64,000 nt of DNA from Amorphophallus konjac (Eukaryota > Streptophyta > Magnoliopsida > Alismatales > Araceae): positions 1 through 64,000 of the forward strand of contig JAHNEJ010001450.1 in assembly GCA_022559845.1 (NCBI GenBank), in the 5' to 3' direction. A model generated the notes under the pieces. The model did not search any database. It saw nothing but the letters and a program-made list of their open reading frames with translations, and was not told the origin of the DNA. Each line of letters opens with the position of its first letter. The first letter of the stretch is position 1. The position numbers and the translations under genes were made by a program. Positions 23,161 through 35,464 of this stretch are shown piece by piece.

Positions 23161-25599
23161 GATGATGGCAACACCACACAGTGAGTCAATCTGATGACTC
23201 AAACTATTCTCCCCCTTTGACTTCATCAAAAAGAAAATAGTTTGAGAAATTAAAGCATAAAAAAAGATCAGTCAATTCCTCCCCCTTGCAAGAACAACAT
23301 TCTCCCCTATTAAGAGTTGCAGCAAAAACATGAGTTAGAAATGATCAAAAGGAGCCTGCATGCACTGATTGAATGATATTCTCCCTCTTTGGCAAACAAT
23401 CTCCCCCTTTGGTATAATCAAAATAAACCATGGGAAGGGGTATGAATGTAGATGCAGATACCAGAAATATGAATGCAAGAGCATAATTCTTCTCCTTCTA
23501 TGCAGCATGATGCATATGACAAGGAGGCTCCCCCTCAATAAATGGAACCTTATGAAATGAATGAGAAGGAGACCACAGGGGCAAACAAGGAGAAGTTCAA
23601 GTCAATGAGCCAAGGACATGAGCAGAAGAGTTTCAAATAATCAGATTTTTCTAAAGGCTTCAACTACAAGAATTTCAGTCAGATTTTCAAGGAAATGTCA
23701 TTCTCATAAATCCAAATCAGAATATTTCAAAGTCTTCCATTATAAGGGTTTATGAATGAGCTTTATTGAACGGCATGGTTTAAACATGATGTATGTAGAG
23801 TTTATCAATAAAATTCTGTATTGATATCTAAAACCATGGTTTAATAAAAATGAACCAAGCCCTCATATTTATCTTGATAAAACTCCCTTTCTCTTACACA
23901 ATCAAATTTATTGACTTCTTTCGGAATTACATGCATCAGTATTGAAATTAAGCAATTATGAAGTCATATGATTTTATCTAGGGTTGTAGCAATTTGATTT
24001 TAGCATCAATATTCAAATATTTCAATTCGTTCAACAATGTTTTTTTATGCTACAAATTTTACGAGCACTCTAGTTCAGTGCACACCTTGTAACTAGAGGA
24101 TATACCTTGATCAGAGGCCAATATCTCTAAGCACTTAGTGTGACTAACTGGCATGCTCTATATGAACAGAGATAGCATTTACACATCATGACACACTGCA
24201 AATCATTTCTTGATGAGTGAGTTGTATTTCTCAGTGTGCATGCCATTGCTCTGCCTGAATTTCAATTATTCTTAATCAGAGTTAACTATGGTACCTCATG
24301 ACACAGTCCTTTGGACATGTGTTTCTCAGTGACCAAGGTCATTGCTCTGACAGAAAATACCCTTTAGACATTTCAGAAAAATTCATTTGCTTCAAATCAA
24401 TAACAATTTTATGTACTTAACCAAATAAAGTCATGTATTCAATAATACAGATTTCAGAGGATTTTACAAGACACAGCATGAAGCAGATGGTTAAGGTTTA
24501 TTAAACATGCTTCAGATATTTTTAAGAGATTTTAAAGCTAAACTTATTGAATACATTAAACTTAAACCACATGAGTTATTTCAGTCATTCATAAAAACGT
24601 ATAATAGAAGATTTCTAGTTCAAGAATTTTTCAGATTTATGATTGAGATAGTCCCATTGAAATCTTCATGACAGACTGATAGATTTCTGAAGCCAAATGA
24701 TACCAATTGATAGGAGAGATTTTGAAGCTCAGTGTTTTCCGAATAAGATCAAGATTTGTCACTTAAAAACAATGAGGAAAAGGTTATGCACAATAAGCAA
24801 GATATCAGGAGGTCTGGCAAGTTTCAGGATTTCCAAGGATAACATGCAGTGAATTCTGACAGAGATGTATGCACTTGACCACCTGCATGCAATGCATTGA
24901 CTCCCCCTGACACTATGCATTCAATTACCTTTTTTGGTATTTTCAATGCAGTAAAATGCAATGCAATTAACTACATGCATGCAAAGACTCAACACTGAAT
25001 GCTATGCAAGGACATGTAATTAACTCCCCCTGAAAACATGCAATGTTTGCACTGAAAACTGAACATATGATTTTGATTCATGCACATTCAGACTGTCCTA
25101 ACCAGCAAGGTGACCCATGGTACTAGGCGGAGCACTTGGTCTAAAAGACCACCTCACACATAGTAAGAACCTCCAGACAGACTTCCCTGCCTTTTGGTAC
25201 CTTACCATTTATATACCATTGAGGTCAACCATGATAATTCAACATGGGCAGCATGCATGGATCAAATTTCAGCTAATCAGATTTTTCAGAATGCAATGGA
25301 TAGATTTTCAATGAACTATGCAATAGACAGTTTTCAAACAGCATTCATATGCAATTCAGATTTTTCAGAATGCAATTTGTTTTTAGAGTTTATGCATTTC
25401 AACAATTATCAAACAACTACAAATGGCAGATATGCAAGAATACATCAAATCAGATTTAATATGCATGCACTAGATGAATTTCAAAACATGAAATGTAGAG
25501 AGTTTACCTGAATAGTGTGAGAATGGGATTTTTCATTCTTGAGTGCCTTGGATCATTACCCCTTTTATTCCAGTCCCAAGGCACACCTGCATAGCAAAG
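23161..25599 (-). other. Non-coding internal region of gag-only element
   Basis: About 2.4 kb between gag and the 3' LTR with no supported gene. In element sense it holds GGGGGAG motifs (complements near 23210, 23280, 23400, 23528, 24900 and 25023) and several TCAGATTTTTCAG-like words. This is where a full SIRE element would have pol and its downstream region; pol has been lost completely. Confidence 0.75.
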
Positions 25600-27999
25600 T
25601 TATTTTGCACAAACAGGTACCCAAGAAGTCTTGGGTCCTGACATGACATTATCACTTCTAGCATGTTTTCTCAGCATATTTTTAACTTGATAGCAAGGAG
25701 CAGCAGTTTTTAGATTGGATTTATGCACATTCTTATTAACATGATACCAATTGTTAGCATGAAATCCATGTGCATATGCATGAAACTTTTTGTTGTTGAC
25801 AGAATTAAAATTCTGTTTACTAAGACCGGCCAGCCAACATTCAGCAGCTCTATGGCCTGGCTTCCCACAGTGATAGCATGCAGGAGACTTTCTGTTAATG
25901 GCAGGGAATTTAACAGTTTTAGAATTGAATTTTCTACCCTGAGCATGCCAACAATCAATGACCCTGTGGCCATGCTTTCCACAGTGAGAGCATTTGAGAG
26001 AATTTCTTTTAAAAGAGCCCAACCAGCATTCAGAGGTCTTGTGACCAATTTTGTTGCAGTTAAAACAGATGATGTGCTGGTTCATTGAAACATGTTTGTG
26101 TTTATTAAAAACATGTTGGTTTGCAGGGGATTTAGCATGATGTGAAAAAGACATTTTCTTACCATTTGCAAACCAGCATTGTGCAATGATGTGTCCTAAT
26201 TTGCCACAGTGCAGACATTCAATTTTCTTTTTCTGGAATGAAGACTTTTTATCATGAAGTTTTTTAGCATTCATTATCCCGGCCCTCATGTCATCCTTCT
26301 CCATCAATTTACACTCATGCATTAAATGTCCAAATCTATGACAGTAGTGGCATGACATTTTCCTTTTAGATGCATGTGAGTGTGTGTGAGGACTGTGATC
26401 AACATGCACTGATGGACCCTTTTTATTCATTTTTTGTTTTCCAATCATTTTCTGATTTTTATCCTATTTTTCTATTTTCTTAGCCTTATACTGAGGTGGA
26501 GATGAGGTAGAAGGCTTTTCCTGTTCAGAAGTTTTAATGAAAACAGTTTTCAGCTTGGATCTATCAACCTTTTTCAACTTTTCAGTTTGTTTCTGATTCT
26601 TCTGAACATTTGGTTGTTTATTTTATGAGGTGGTGGCTACATCTGATGCTTTGATAAAAGATGTCATTAGCTTATTTTTGAAAGCCTTTTTATTGACATT
26701 ATTGTAGTATAACCCTTCCCTTTGAGTATTGACCTTAACTCCTAACAACCTGTCCAGATTTTCTTGACCACTTACAAACTTTGACAGAGAGTTCTTTAAG
26801 TCTTGGATTTCATTTTTTAAAGAGGTGATTTGTAACTCATAACTGGCAATCTCTTGCTCACTGCAATTCACACATTCAGTTAACACATTGTTAGCAGTTT
26901 TGTATTTTTCAACTTCCTGTTCCAGATTGCTCAGTTTATCAGAATCTTCAACACAAATACTTTTTCTTCTTTCCAAAGCTAGAAGTCTCTCTAACATAGT
27001 GGAGTTCAGTATTTTTAACTTCTCATTTTCTTTCTTAAGTTTATCATTCTGAATTAACTCATTTATCAAAGTCTGATCTTCTGAGTTAGTTTCAAGTTTT
27101 CTTCCAGCCTTGAATTCCTTCAAATCTTTTTCCTTCTTTTCAATGTTTTTCTGTAATTCCACATTCACAGATTTGATGGCTTCAAGTTTTTCAGCAAACA
27201 AGTTTTTCTCCTGCTCAAGTTTCTCAAATTTTTCATCATTTTCATTAGCAGATGTTCTCAGTGAATCATTTTCAGATTTCAACTTGTTTAAATCAGATTT
27301 AACATATTCAAGTTCTTTCAGCAAATCCTTGCTCTGAACAGAATCATGACTAGCTAGGCTAAACTTCTTTTTAAGTTCAGAGATTTCTTTCACATGATCT
27401 TGATTCTCAGTTTTCAATAATGAAATTTGTTTCTTCAACATTTGAAAATAAAACATGCAAGCATCATGAACATTTTTTAACTCAGCACAATTTCTACATG
27501 GAGAACTTGAACTATCTAACCCAGTACCCTTCTTCAATTTTTTATACTATTTTCTTAACAGTTCATGAGATTTAAATAATTCAGCATATGCATTCTCCCA
27601 AACTTCTAGAGAAAAATTCTCGAAGATATTTACCTCATCATCATCATCTTCTTCAGTTTGATTGCTGCCTTGATCATTTCTGTCAACCATCATGCAGCTG
27701 TCCACATCTCTCTACTGAGTTCGCTTCAGTATATCCAGAATATCTTTAGCAGAACTGTAATCAAAGAAGCATGAGTGAAAGGCTCTATCAGTAGCTGCCT
27801 TCATTAGATTTATAGCTATCTGATTCTCTTCATGCATAGACTTGTGACTGTCAGTCCATTTGGACTTTTTCTTTGGCAGTTCATGAGGACCATGTGAAAT
27901 TACTTTCCACAGGTCTGGATTCACAGATTTGATATAATTCTTCAGACTAGCGAACCATGCATTAAAATGCGTACCACTGAAAATCGGTGGATGAGCCAT
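25600..27999 (-). pseudogene. gag: Copia gag with coiled coil and five zinc knuckles, four stops
   Basis: One frame of 800 codons from the ATG at 27999 to TAA at 25600, broken by TAG at 27712-27714, TAG at 27547-27549, TAA at 26623-26625 and TAG at 26464-26466. The N-terminus (PPIFSGTHFNAWFASLKNYI, PDLWKVI) is the copia gag capsid domain. A long lysine/glutamate coiled coil follows (about 27500-26750). The C-terminal 280 residues hold five CCHC knuckles: CHYCHRFGHLMHEC, CLHCGKLGHIIAQC, CFNCNKIGHKTSEC, CSHCGKHGHRVIDC and CYHCGKPGHRAAEC. The frame ends just after the last knuckle with no protease motif. Five knuckles is more than I expect for a copia gag. The role would be RNA packaging and particle assembly. 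Confidence 0.9.
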
Positions 28000-28108
28000 G
28001 AGAACACAACAGATTAATGCAACAGGAATATTGATGCACTAAAAATAAATTAGCACCGAAGACTGCAAGATCGAATCTGCAGGTCGCTGGACCTTGTATG
28101 CAGACATC

Positions 28109-28120
28109 GCTCTGATACCA
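28109..28120 (-). other. Primer-binding site (initiator Met-tRNA), gag-only element
   Basis: The minus strand reads TGGTATCAGAGC two bases inside the 5' LTR at 28123. Confidence 0.95.
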
Positions 28121-29261
28121 ACTGTTAGGGTGCTAGGCCCGGATACAGAGGGGGGGTGAATGTATCCCTCTAGAAAATATAGCCCAAATTAAAACTCTAA
28201 AGCTCAGATATGCGGAATAAAGACTAATGAGCTTTCCAAGATGAAATGATAAGGCAACGAATGAACAAACAGTTGGACTGCACCAATGTAGCCACCTGAA
28301 CAACCAGAAACAAAGGCAGAGCTAAACAACCCAAACACACTTAGCAGAATATAATGCTAAAAAATAACTCTCTAGATAATGCAACTAGCCAAGCATGCAC
28401 AACCTGTGAATGGGAGGTAGAAGATATGGAGCTAACGCAAGGCAAACCACTGCACAAATAATTTTAAGGTGGTTCGGTCCTCCAGACCTACATCCACCCC
28501 TCACTCCCAACCGGAGTGAGGCTTCACTAGCCAATGCTAGAACCAAGCAGACTCAGTCTGCGAACAAGGTGCTGCCACACAGCTTGACCAGGGGAACCGC
28601 CTCCCCTCTTCCTCCCAACCGGAGGGACACCCCAAGTGACTCCTAGCCACTTGGAAACCAGAGACTGAAGTCTCTCTTCCTCCAGACCAGGAGGGAACCC
28701 GCTAGTGACTCCCAGTCACCAGCAACCAGAGATCGCATACCTCTCTTCCTCCAACCGGAGGGACCCCTGGACTTGCAAGCCACAAGCCCAGAACCGGAGA
28801 CAAGTCTCCCTTCTCCTAAATCCACAGGAGGAACCCGACCTCAGTCCAGAGGATCGGAAGTACAAAGCTAACCAGAGAAACAAAAGGGAAAATAAGGAAA
28901 CATAAAAAAGCACAGCAACAAAAGCTGGAAATGAAACACAATAGTCATTCTGGATTTGATCCACGAACAGACTGAACAGGTCTTCAATAGACTCTCTCCT
29001 CTTCTTCTTCTCTTCCTCTTCTTTCTTCTTCTCAGCTCACGCAATCTTTCTCTTCTGCTCTCACTCTCTATTTTCTTCTCTTTCGCAGGCTCTCCCTGTC
29101 TCTTCTCTTTCTCCTTCTTCTTTCTCTTCTTCTCCTTCTGCTCACTGCTTCTTTCACTCTCTACTCTTCCCTTTTTCTTCTTCTTCTCTTTTTCTGGATC
29201 GAAGGGCTTTCTGCTTTCCAGGCTTCTTCTTCGATCATCTTCTTCTGTGGAAGAAGTCTTG

Positions 29262-29270
29262 TATATATAG
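29262..29270 (-). promoter_or_regulatory. Candidate TATA box, gag-only element 5' LTR
   Basis: Minus strand CTATATATA just after a GCTGCTGCTG run. The TGTATAGACTT array lies several hundred bases upstream in element orientation (29720-30500), and a CT/GA-rich tract lies downstream. Confidence 0.5.
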
Positions 29271-29714
29271 CAGCAGCAGCAGGCACACTGGGCGCGTGTG
29301 GCTTCCACATTTCCTGCCCTAGAAATTTGGACCACGTGGTAGCATCCTGGTATCTCGTCCATCCTTGGATCACGAGCCAGGCGTCAGCTTCAGGTCACGT
29401 GCTCAATGACAGCAATCTGACTTGCTGGGTTGACGCTGTCAAGCAATGGCGTTAACGCAGTAAGGCATTCCAGTAAGCCATTAGCTTCGTCTTTTTAGCT
29501 GCTGCATCGACGCTGCTCAATTGTGGCGTTGACGCAGTGGAATAGCCTGTGAAAGTGAATGCTCCTTTAACTGCTGCGTCGACGCTGCTCCATTGTGGCG
29601 TTGACGCAGTGGAAGATATCGTGAAGGCTTCGTCAACTGATGCGTGGACGCTTTAAGCTCCCAGCGTCGACCCTGTTCCCTTCAGCAACAAGAATGAAGT
29701 CATAAGATCTAAGT

Positions 29715-30500
29715 ATGTATATTGTAGTGTATATACTTCGAAAGAAACAGTCCAATGTATATACTTCAAGAACTCTAGACAACGGACGCTGTACAGACTT
29801 CAGATGCTTTGAACGCTTGAGCGATGTATAGACTCTGAATCGATAAGGCAGACTGTATAGACTATAAGAAGGTTGAAGCACTGTGTAGACTTGATGAAGA
29901 TTGAGGCCGTTGTACAGACATGGGGTTCAGCTGAGGATGTATGGACTTTGACGAAGTGAAGCAGTGTACATACTTTGAATCAAACCGATGTATAGACTTG
30001 AAAGGGCATGGAGTGTATAGACTTGAAGTCTGAAGACGATGTATAGACTTGGTGAAACAAAGTCCAGTGTATAGACTTGGTGAACTGACTCCAATGTACA
30101 GACTTGAAAGCTCGGGCAGTGTGCAGACTTCAATTAGAAGATGCCCGATGTACAGACTTGAAGATGAGGCGCCAATGTACAAACTTGCAAAAGCGAAGCC
30201 AATGTACAACCTTTGAAAGGCTTGAACACTGCGATGTTCAGACTTTAGCAATGTATAGACTTAGGGTGTAGCTAAAGCATCGAGCGTAGGAATAGGCCAG
30301 AATGTATAGACTTTGAAGGATTTGAACGTGAGGCTGTATAGACTTGGCCCCTTTCCGGATGTATAGACTTTGAGTAAAGGAGGCGATGTGTAGACTTTGG
30401 AAAGTCTGAGCCAGTGTACAGACTCGATGATATGAAGACGATTGTATAGACTTCCAATGGAACGAGTGTAGAGACTTTCAATTGAACACTTCAGTCCCGT
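29715..30500. repeat. TGTATAGACTT motif array (right LTR of gag-only element)
   Basis: Second copy of the array at 22030-22810, nearly identical base for base. Confidence 0.85.
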
Positions 30501-30834
30501 TGTATGGACTTGAAGATGGAAGCGAAGAGTCGACACATCAGCTCAAGGAGTTGACGCACTACTGTGTGGACAGAGACAAATATGACTGAAGGGTCGACGC
30601 ATCAGCACAATGCGTTGACGCACTGCTGTGGAGACTGTGCAGACAGAGTTTAGACAGAATTAAATAGAGCATGTTATCTGACAACCATATGAACTCCATT
30701 CACTTACATGATAAACATGAATTAATCGAGCATATAAAAGACACAGCAAGATGACTCACAGTGATTAACTCACATCAAAAGCCAATCATCAAAAACACCA
30801 TTAAAACCATCATCAAAACCACATGGGCACAACA

Positions 30835-32845
30835 TCTCTATTCTGTTGTGATGAAAATGTCTAAATGATTCTTTGAATAATTCTCAATTGGAAGTGCATG
30901 CATACATTTGAGCTTAACTGCGTATCTGTTATATTGAATGGTGTGTAGTGGAAGGGTGGATTACGTCCACCTGGAAGCTCTCACTATGTGTGAGTCGGGT
31001 CTTCGGACCCTCACCTTCGTCTCGTACCAGAACTTGAAAAATCTGATTGGCTTGTGAATGATTTTTAAACTTCTCAAATGTTACAGAAAATCTATTTTTG
31101 AACAGTTTCTGAAAACAATTGGACTGCATTGCATTTTTCAGATTATTTCTACACCCTTGCTTATAAAGGTCATGTGATGAAAAATATTTGTTGTTCACCA
31201 TTTGAATCTGAATGCTTTCTTGTACATTCTGTTATAATGCTTATGTCACTAGGAGTGTGAATCATGTTTTTGCATCTTGCACTGCATTCTCATATAGGTT
31301 ATAGGCTACATGCATTAGAATTCATGCATTAGGTACATTTAGATCATTTAAATGAAAACTGAAAGCTTACATTTTACACTTATGTTACATTCTACACCCA
31401 TGTTGCTTTGTGCATTGCATTTTGCATATTCTCATTGTGTGCTTGCATGTTAATATATGCTATTCAAACCCCCGTCCTTGGAATTTCTAAGACCTCATAC
31501 TTCTTGTTAAATAATTCTACATTTGAGTCGTCACTAGTGTGTCTTATGTCACACACTCAGGGGGAGTAAATATTTGATAAGTGCATCTATGTAGGGGGAG
31601 TAGGGGGAGTTGCACTGTTATGTGTTCATAAAATTTTTTGTATACATGTTGAATCAAATTTACACACTTCTTACACAAAAATGTAAAAATGAGTGTTGAA
31701 CATAAGGATGTAGGAATTTCCTTTCAACACTCTAAAGAAATTAAACATGCTGCATGTATCTTGAAGAGGCAGTTGAGGAAAAAACTGCATGCCTCTATTG
31801 AAATGATATACGAAAATGAAAGGCAGAGTAATGCTCATTCTTACTAAATAAATTGGATGTACGTCACCTGAAACGTGATGTGGTTCATTTCTGAAAAATA
31901 TTGTACTGAAGTACCTCTGTTCAAGTAAAGTGAAACGGTCAATGTTCTGAGTAACCGGGCAGTCTGGCATGTACTCCATGTGTCTCCTCGCGTAAAAAGA
32001 AATTATGTGAACCTGATCACTCTTAGAAAAGTTCATATTATCTCTGTGAATGGTAAAATTTTTTGAGATGAAAAATTTCGTGCAAAAAATATAATGGGGC
32101 AGAGCGTAGCCTCCAATACGTTGTTCTCCTAAAATGACGTGCAGTCTGTATAATCTATCATTGTGTTGATCTGAAAATCTGAATATCCATATGGCTATAA
32201 TCTAATTTCATGTTATTCACTTACACATCAGGTAATTTGATTTAATATGTATTCAGAAAATTGAATGACTGCATTGGCTATTGCATAATTCTTCTATATG
32301 ATTGCACAATCTCCTAGGTGTTACACATGAATATTCTGGTTGCACTGACTCACTTGCATATTTCGAACACCTATCCCATCCTTTTAAATAAAAGGGGGGA
32401 GCTATGTTGCATGTACATACACATATCTGCTTGATTGCATTATGTGCATTAAATGTGTCATCATTTGTATGCATCAATCTTCATGCATTTCCAAAGAAGT
32501 CAAAGATCTGAAAATTAAAGAAAATCATTGCTTTTGTTGATGAGTCAACTATTTTCTAGTGGCTTCAATGATATCGACTTTGTCTTCACTTGAGTGGGTT
32601 TTAACTGATCATCTGGACTTCTGACGTGGGCTTTAACTGATTCCTGAATTTCATAAACTTGATTTCTCGGTCAGTGTGAGTTTATCCTCCTCTACATGCT
32701 CAAGAATGTTTTGCTTTTGTTTAAGGCTGAAAATTGTCTTCACTCAATACTTATCTACTCTTCATTGCTTTCCTCCCACTTTTTGATTATGTCAAAGGGA
32801 GAGAAGAAAATCTGTGTAATTTGTATCATAAAGTTTACCATCATC
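30835..32845 (+). mobile_element. SIRE-type copia 3' internal region, part 2
   Basis: Continuation of 19451-20434, with a GGGGGAG cluster near 31560-31610 and AT-rich non-coding DNA up to the polypurine tract. The short frames in this part look like chance openings; I see no conserved protein. Confidence 0.7.
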
Positions 32846-32859
32846 AAAAAGGGGGAGAT
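32846..32859 (+). other. Polypurine tract of SIRE-type element
   Basis: AAAAAGGGGGAGAT directly before the LTR start TGTTGTGTGTC. Confidence 0.85.
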
Positions 32860-33389
32860 TGTTGTGTGTCTTGCATTGGATATTTTGATGATAACTAAAC
32901 TTTATGATTGTGATGTTTGTGTGACTTAACTTCATGAATGAAACCTTTGCTTGATGGTTTATGCTTTGCTTAAGATGAGTGTGTTCATTGAAGATTTACA
33001 TGAAATATTATGGTATTGGTTGATGAATGGATGTTCATGAGAACAGTCTGTTTGAAGTATTTCTGAATGAGTGGTATTGTCAAACATGGTTTTTGAAGAA
33101 GTCTTATCAAACCAGGAAATTGATTTTGGTGGTGGTGTTTTAATGAAATCAAAATACGTGTGTAATCTTGCATGTGGTATACTGACTTGATTTTATTATG
33201 TTCTTGTAGGATCAAAATTCATGGTGGTCGCTGGGAAGCTAAAACAAATGTGTGGATAAGCACCTTGCTATCCACAATCTAAAACAGGTGGTATATGTCA
33301 TGTTTAATTTGTCAAGAACCTTTGGTAAGGCTTAAGTCCTTAAATCTTTTAATTGGGTGCAATTTTGGATTAGATGGCAATTTTGTTCC

Positions 33390-34290
33390 GTGGAGTCGAC
33401 CCATAGATGCATGGAGTAGACCCCATCCTTGTAAGTGTTTTGCAGCCCTTTCTGTAGAGTCAACTCAACCATTGTATTGTGTCGACCCCATTCATCATAT
33501 GCGTAGACCCCATCTTGATGGAGTCATCCTCTCTTTGATAAACCAAGCTAAGTCATGCCTTTTCATTTCACATAGAGTCGACCTGACCATGTGCATTTTA
33601 CGCAGTTTTTCTTAATGCACTTCATTCATGGTTTCACATGTTGAACTCTTGCATGGGACTTCATGCCTCTTCATAGAGTCGACCCATCAAAGGATGGAGT
33701 CGACCCCATGCTTTCTTAGCATCAAGACAATGCATTTTATGCATGGATTTGTAAAGGTAACAATGTGTTCAAATCTTTTATATCATTCATGGTGAAATTG
33801 GTTTTCATGCATATTCTTCATAGGGCTTTTATGCTAGCGGTAAAGTTTGAATTCCTCATGCAGACTTTGGCAGAAATGAGTTGAATGAAATTCTCATATT
33901 GAATGGAATTTGGTTTCATGATGCTCTCATATTGCATAAGTGCATAGCAATATCATCTTGATCTTTAATTGTGGATAAATAAGTTTACAAATGTGTTTTC
34001 ATGCACCTTGTCCATGGGTTTTTCATGATTATACCCCATGCATCTTTAACTTGGACCATTAAGCTTGAAATCTTACATTTTTCCCTTGAATTATGCATAC
34101 TGCAGGAAGTTCGGTCGACCAGTAGGGAACAAACGGTCGACCAATTTAGCCAGAACTGGCCAGATAGAAAAGTCTCAGAGTTCAGTCGACCGACAAGGAG
34201 ACTTCGGTCGATCGAAGCAGCCAGAGTCGGCCAGTCAAAAATGTGTTACAGTTTGGTCGACCGACGCCCAACTTCAGTCGACCAACTATG
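33390..34290. repeat. GTCGACC motif clusters in SIRE LTR
   Basis: AGTCGACCC-type words recur at 33396-33720, then GGTCGACC(A/G) and GTCGATC words at 34108-34290, in both orientations. They resemble the GCGTCGACGC dyads of the gag-only element's LTR. Confidence 0.65.
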
Positions 34291-34824
34291 GCGCACGTGT
34301 CCGAGAAATGAGTTCGAAGCCTATCTAACCTAATCCATTTGGGTTCTATCTTTTACCCATTTGCCCCTAGGTTCTTGATAGACATATTAGGGTCATTTTC
34401 GAGGGTTCTAGAAGGGGTTTCTTAGTCTTTTGCACTCCTTCGGATATATATATACATGAGCTACGAATTTGTGAAGAACAACCCCTATTGAGCTAATATT
34501 TATTATCTTGCAGGTGAAGAAAGGGGAGAAGAAGAGAAGGGGAAGAAGAGAGGGAGATTTCATCTCCTCCAAGGCATTTCTGGAGCTTGAGGAAGAAAGA
34601 AAATTGAAGCGGAATGAAGAGAGGATCAAGAGGATGTTGAAATCATGATCATCCGTCTTCCATCTGACCTGAGCTTCAAACATCATCATCTTTTGGCCTT
34701 GGAAATCTAGGGGGATAAACTCTACATCCTATTTCTGTTTATTTGTGATGTTCTTCAAGAGTTATATTTCAGTCTGAGCATGTCTTGAACATTTGTTTTA
34801 ATTTTCTAAACTCAGAGATATTAT

Positions 34825-35035
34825 GTGTGTGGTTTGATCGCCTGCGTGCGATCGTGTGTGTGGTTCGTGTTGCGTTTATTGCAGCTCATGTGTGTGTGTG
34901 CTGCTAGGTTTCAGACCCAGGGTGATTGGGGTTCATCCCCATGTGTGTGTAGGGTCTGTCCTGCGTGTGTGTGTGTGTTGGGGCGTGTCCCCGTGTGTGT
35001 GTAGGCGTCGTCCTACGTGTGTGTTGGAGCTTGGC
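34825..35035. repeat. GTGTGTGTG-rich tract in SIRE LTR
   Basis: Imperfect microsatellite of GTGTGT runs separated by short unique words, within the region that precedes the conserved LTR block. Confidence 0.7.
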
Positions 35036-35464
35036 TCCATATTGGGGAGTTATCCCTTTGCTAGTTTTCTAGCGAGTGAAGCCTCACCGGTTTGGTAAGG
35101 GGTGGACGTAGGGAGCCCGTCGTGGTCCTGAACCACCTTAAAATCTTTGTGCCTTGTGGTTTGCCTTATTGTGGTTTGATTGCTAATTCAACGCATGTGT
35201 GATCAGTGAGCATGAGCGAATCTTAATTGTCTAGATTCCACTCTGTGATGTGTTTCTTTGCTTAATCCATTTACATGATCGAGTGAGCTCGGCGAGATTG
35301 AGAGAACCTAATTTACTTTGTTTAGTTTATTTTCATCAATCTCGTTGAACTTGCTAAATGTGCAAATAAAGTTTTAAATTTGTCATATCGCTTGGGAGAC
35401 AATTCAACCCTCCCTTCTTGTCCGCTTGCCAATCGGGCCAACAGGACCAACTCTGGTCCCAACA

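Larger units (their letters stand above)
20435..30834 (-). mobile_element. Gag-only SIRE-type copia element (TR-GAG-like)
   Basis: A 10.4-kb element on the minus strand with two LTRs of 2712 bp each, a Met-tRNA primer-binding site and a polypurine tract, but only a gag frame inside. There is no protease, integrase, reverse transcriptase or RNase H. Plant LTR elements with gag alone have been described as TR-GAG. The internal region holds several GGGGGAG motifs in element sense, and the LTR shares a conserved block with the SIRE LTR at 32860-35464, so it is a derivative of that lineage. The LTRs differ at only about 35-40 positions with no net length change (my hand count, roughly 1.4%), so the insertion is recent. 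Movement would need pol proteins from a full-length relative. Confidence 0.9.
28123..30834 (-). repeat. 5' LTR of gag-only copia element
   Basis: 2712 bp, the near-identical partner of 20435-23146. The differences I saw are mostly transitions scattered through the LTR. Confidence 0.95.
32860..35464 (+). repeat. 3' LTR of SIRE-type copia element
   Basis: About 2.6 kb, TGTTGTGTGTCTTG...GGTCCCAACA, with TGTTG/CAACA terminal inverted repeats. It shares with the gag-only element a block at about 35060-35180 (AGTGAAGCCTCAC, GGGGTGGACGTAGG, CCACCTTAAAAT, GTGGTTTGCCTT). It contains a TATATATATA stretch near 34445, a GTCGAC motif cluster and a GT-rich tract. The 5' LTR is not in the window. Confidence 0.85.
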
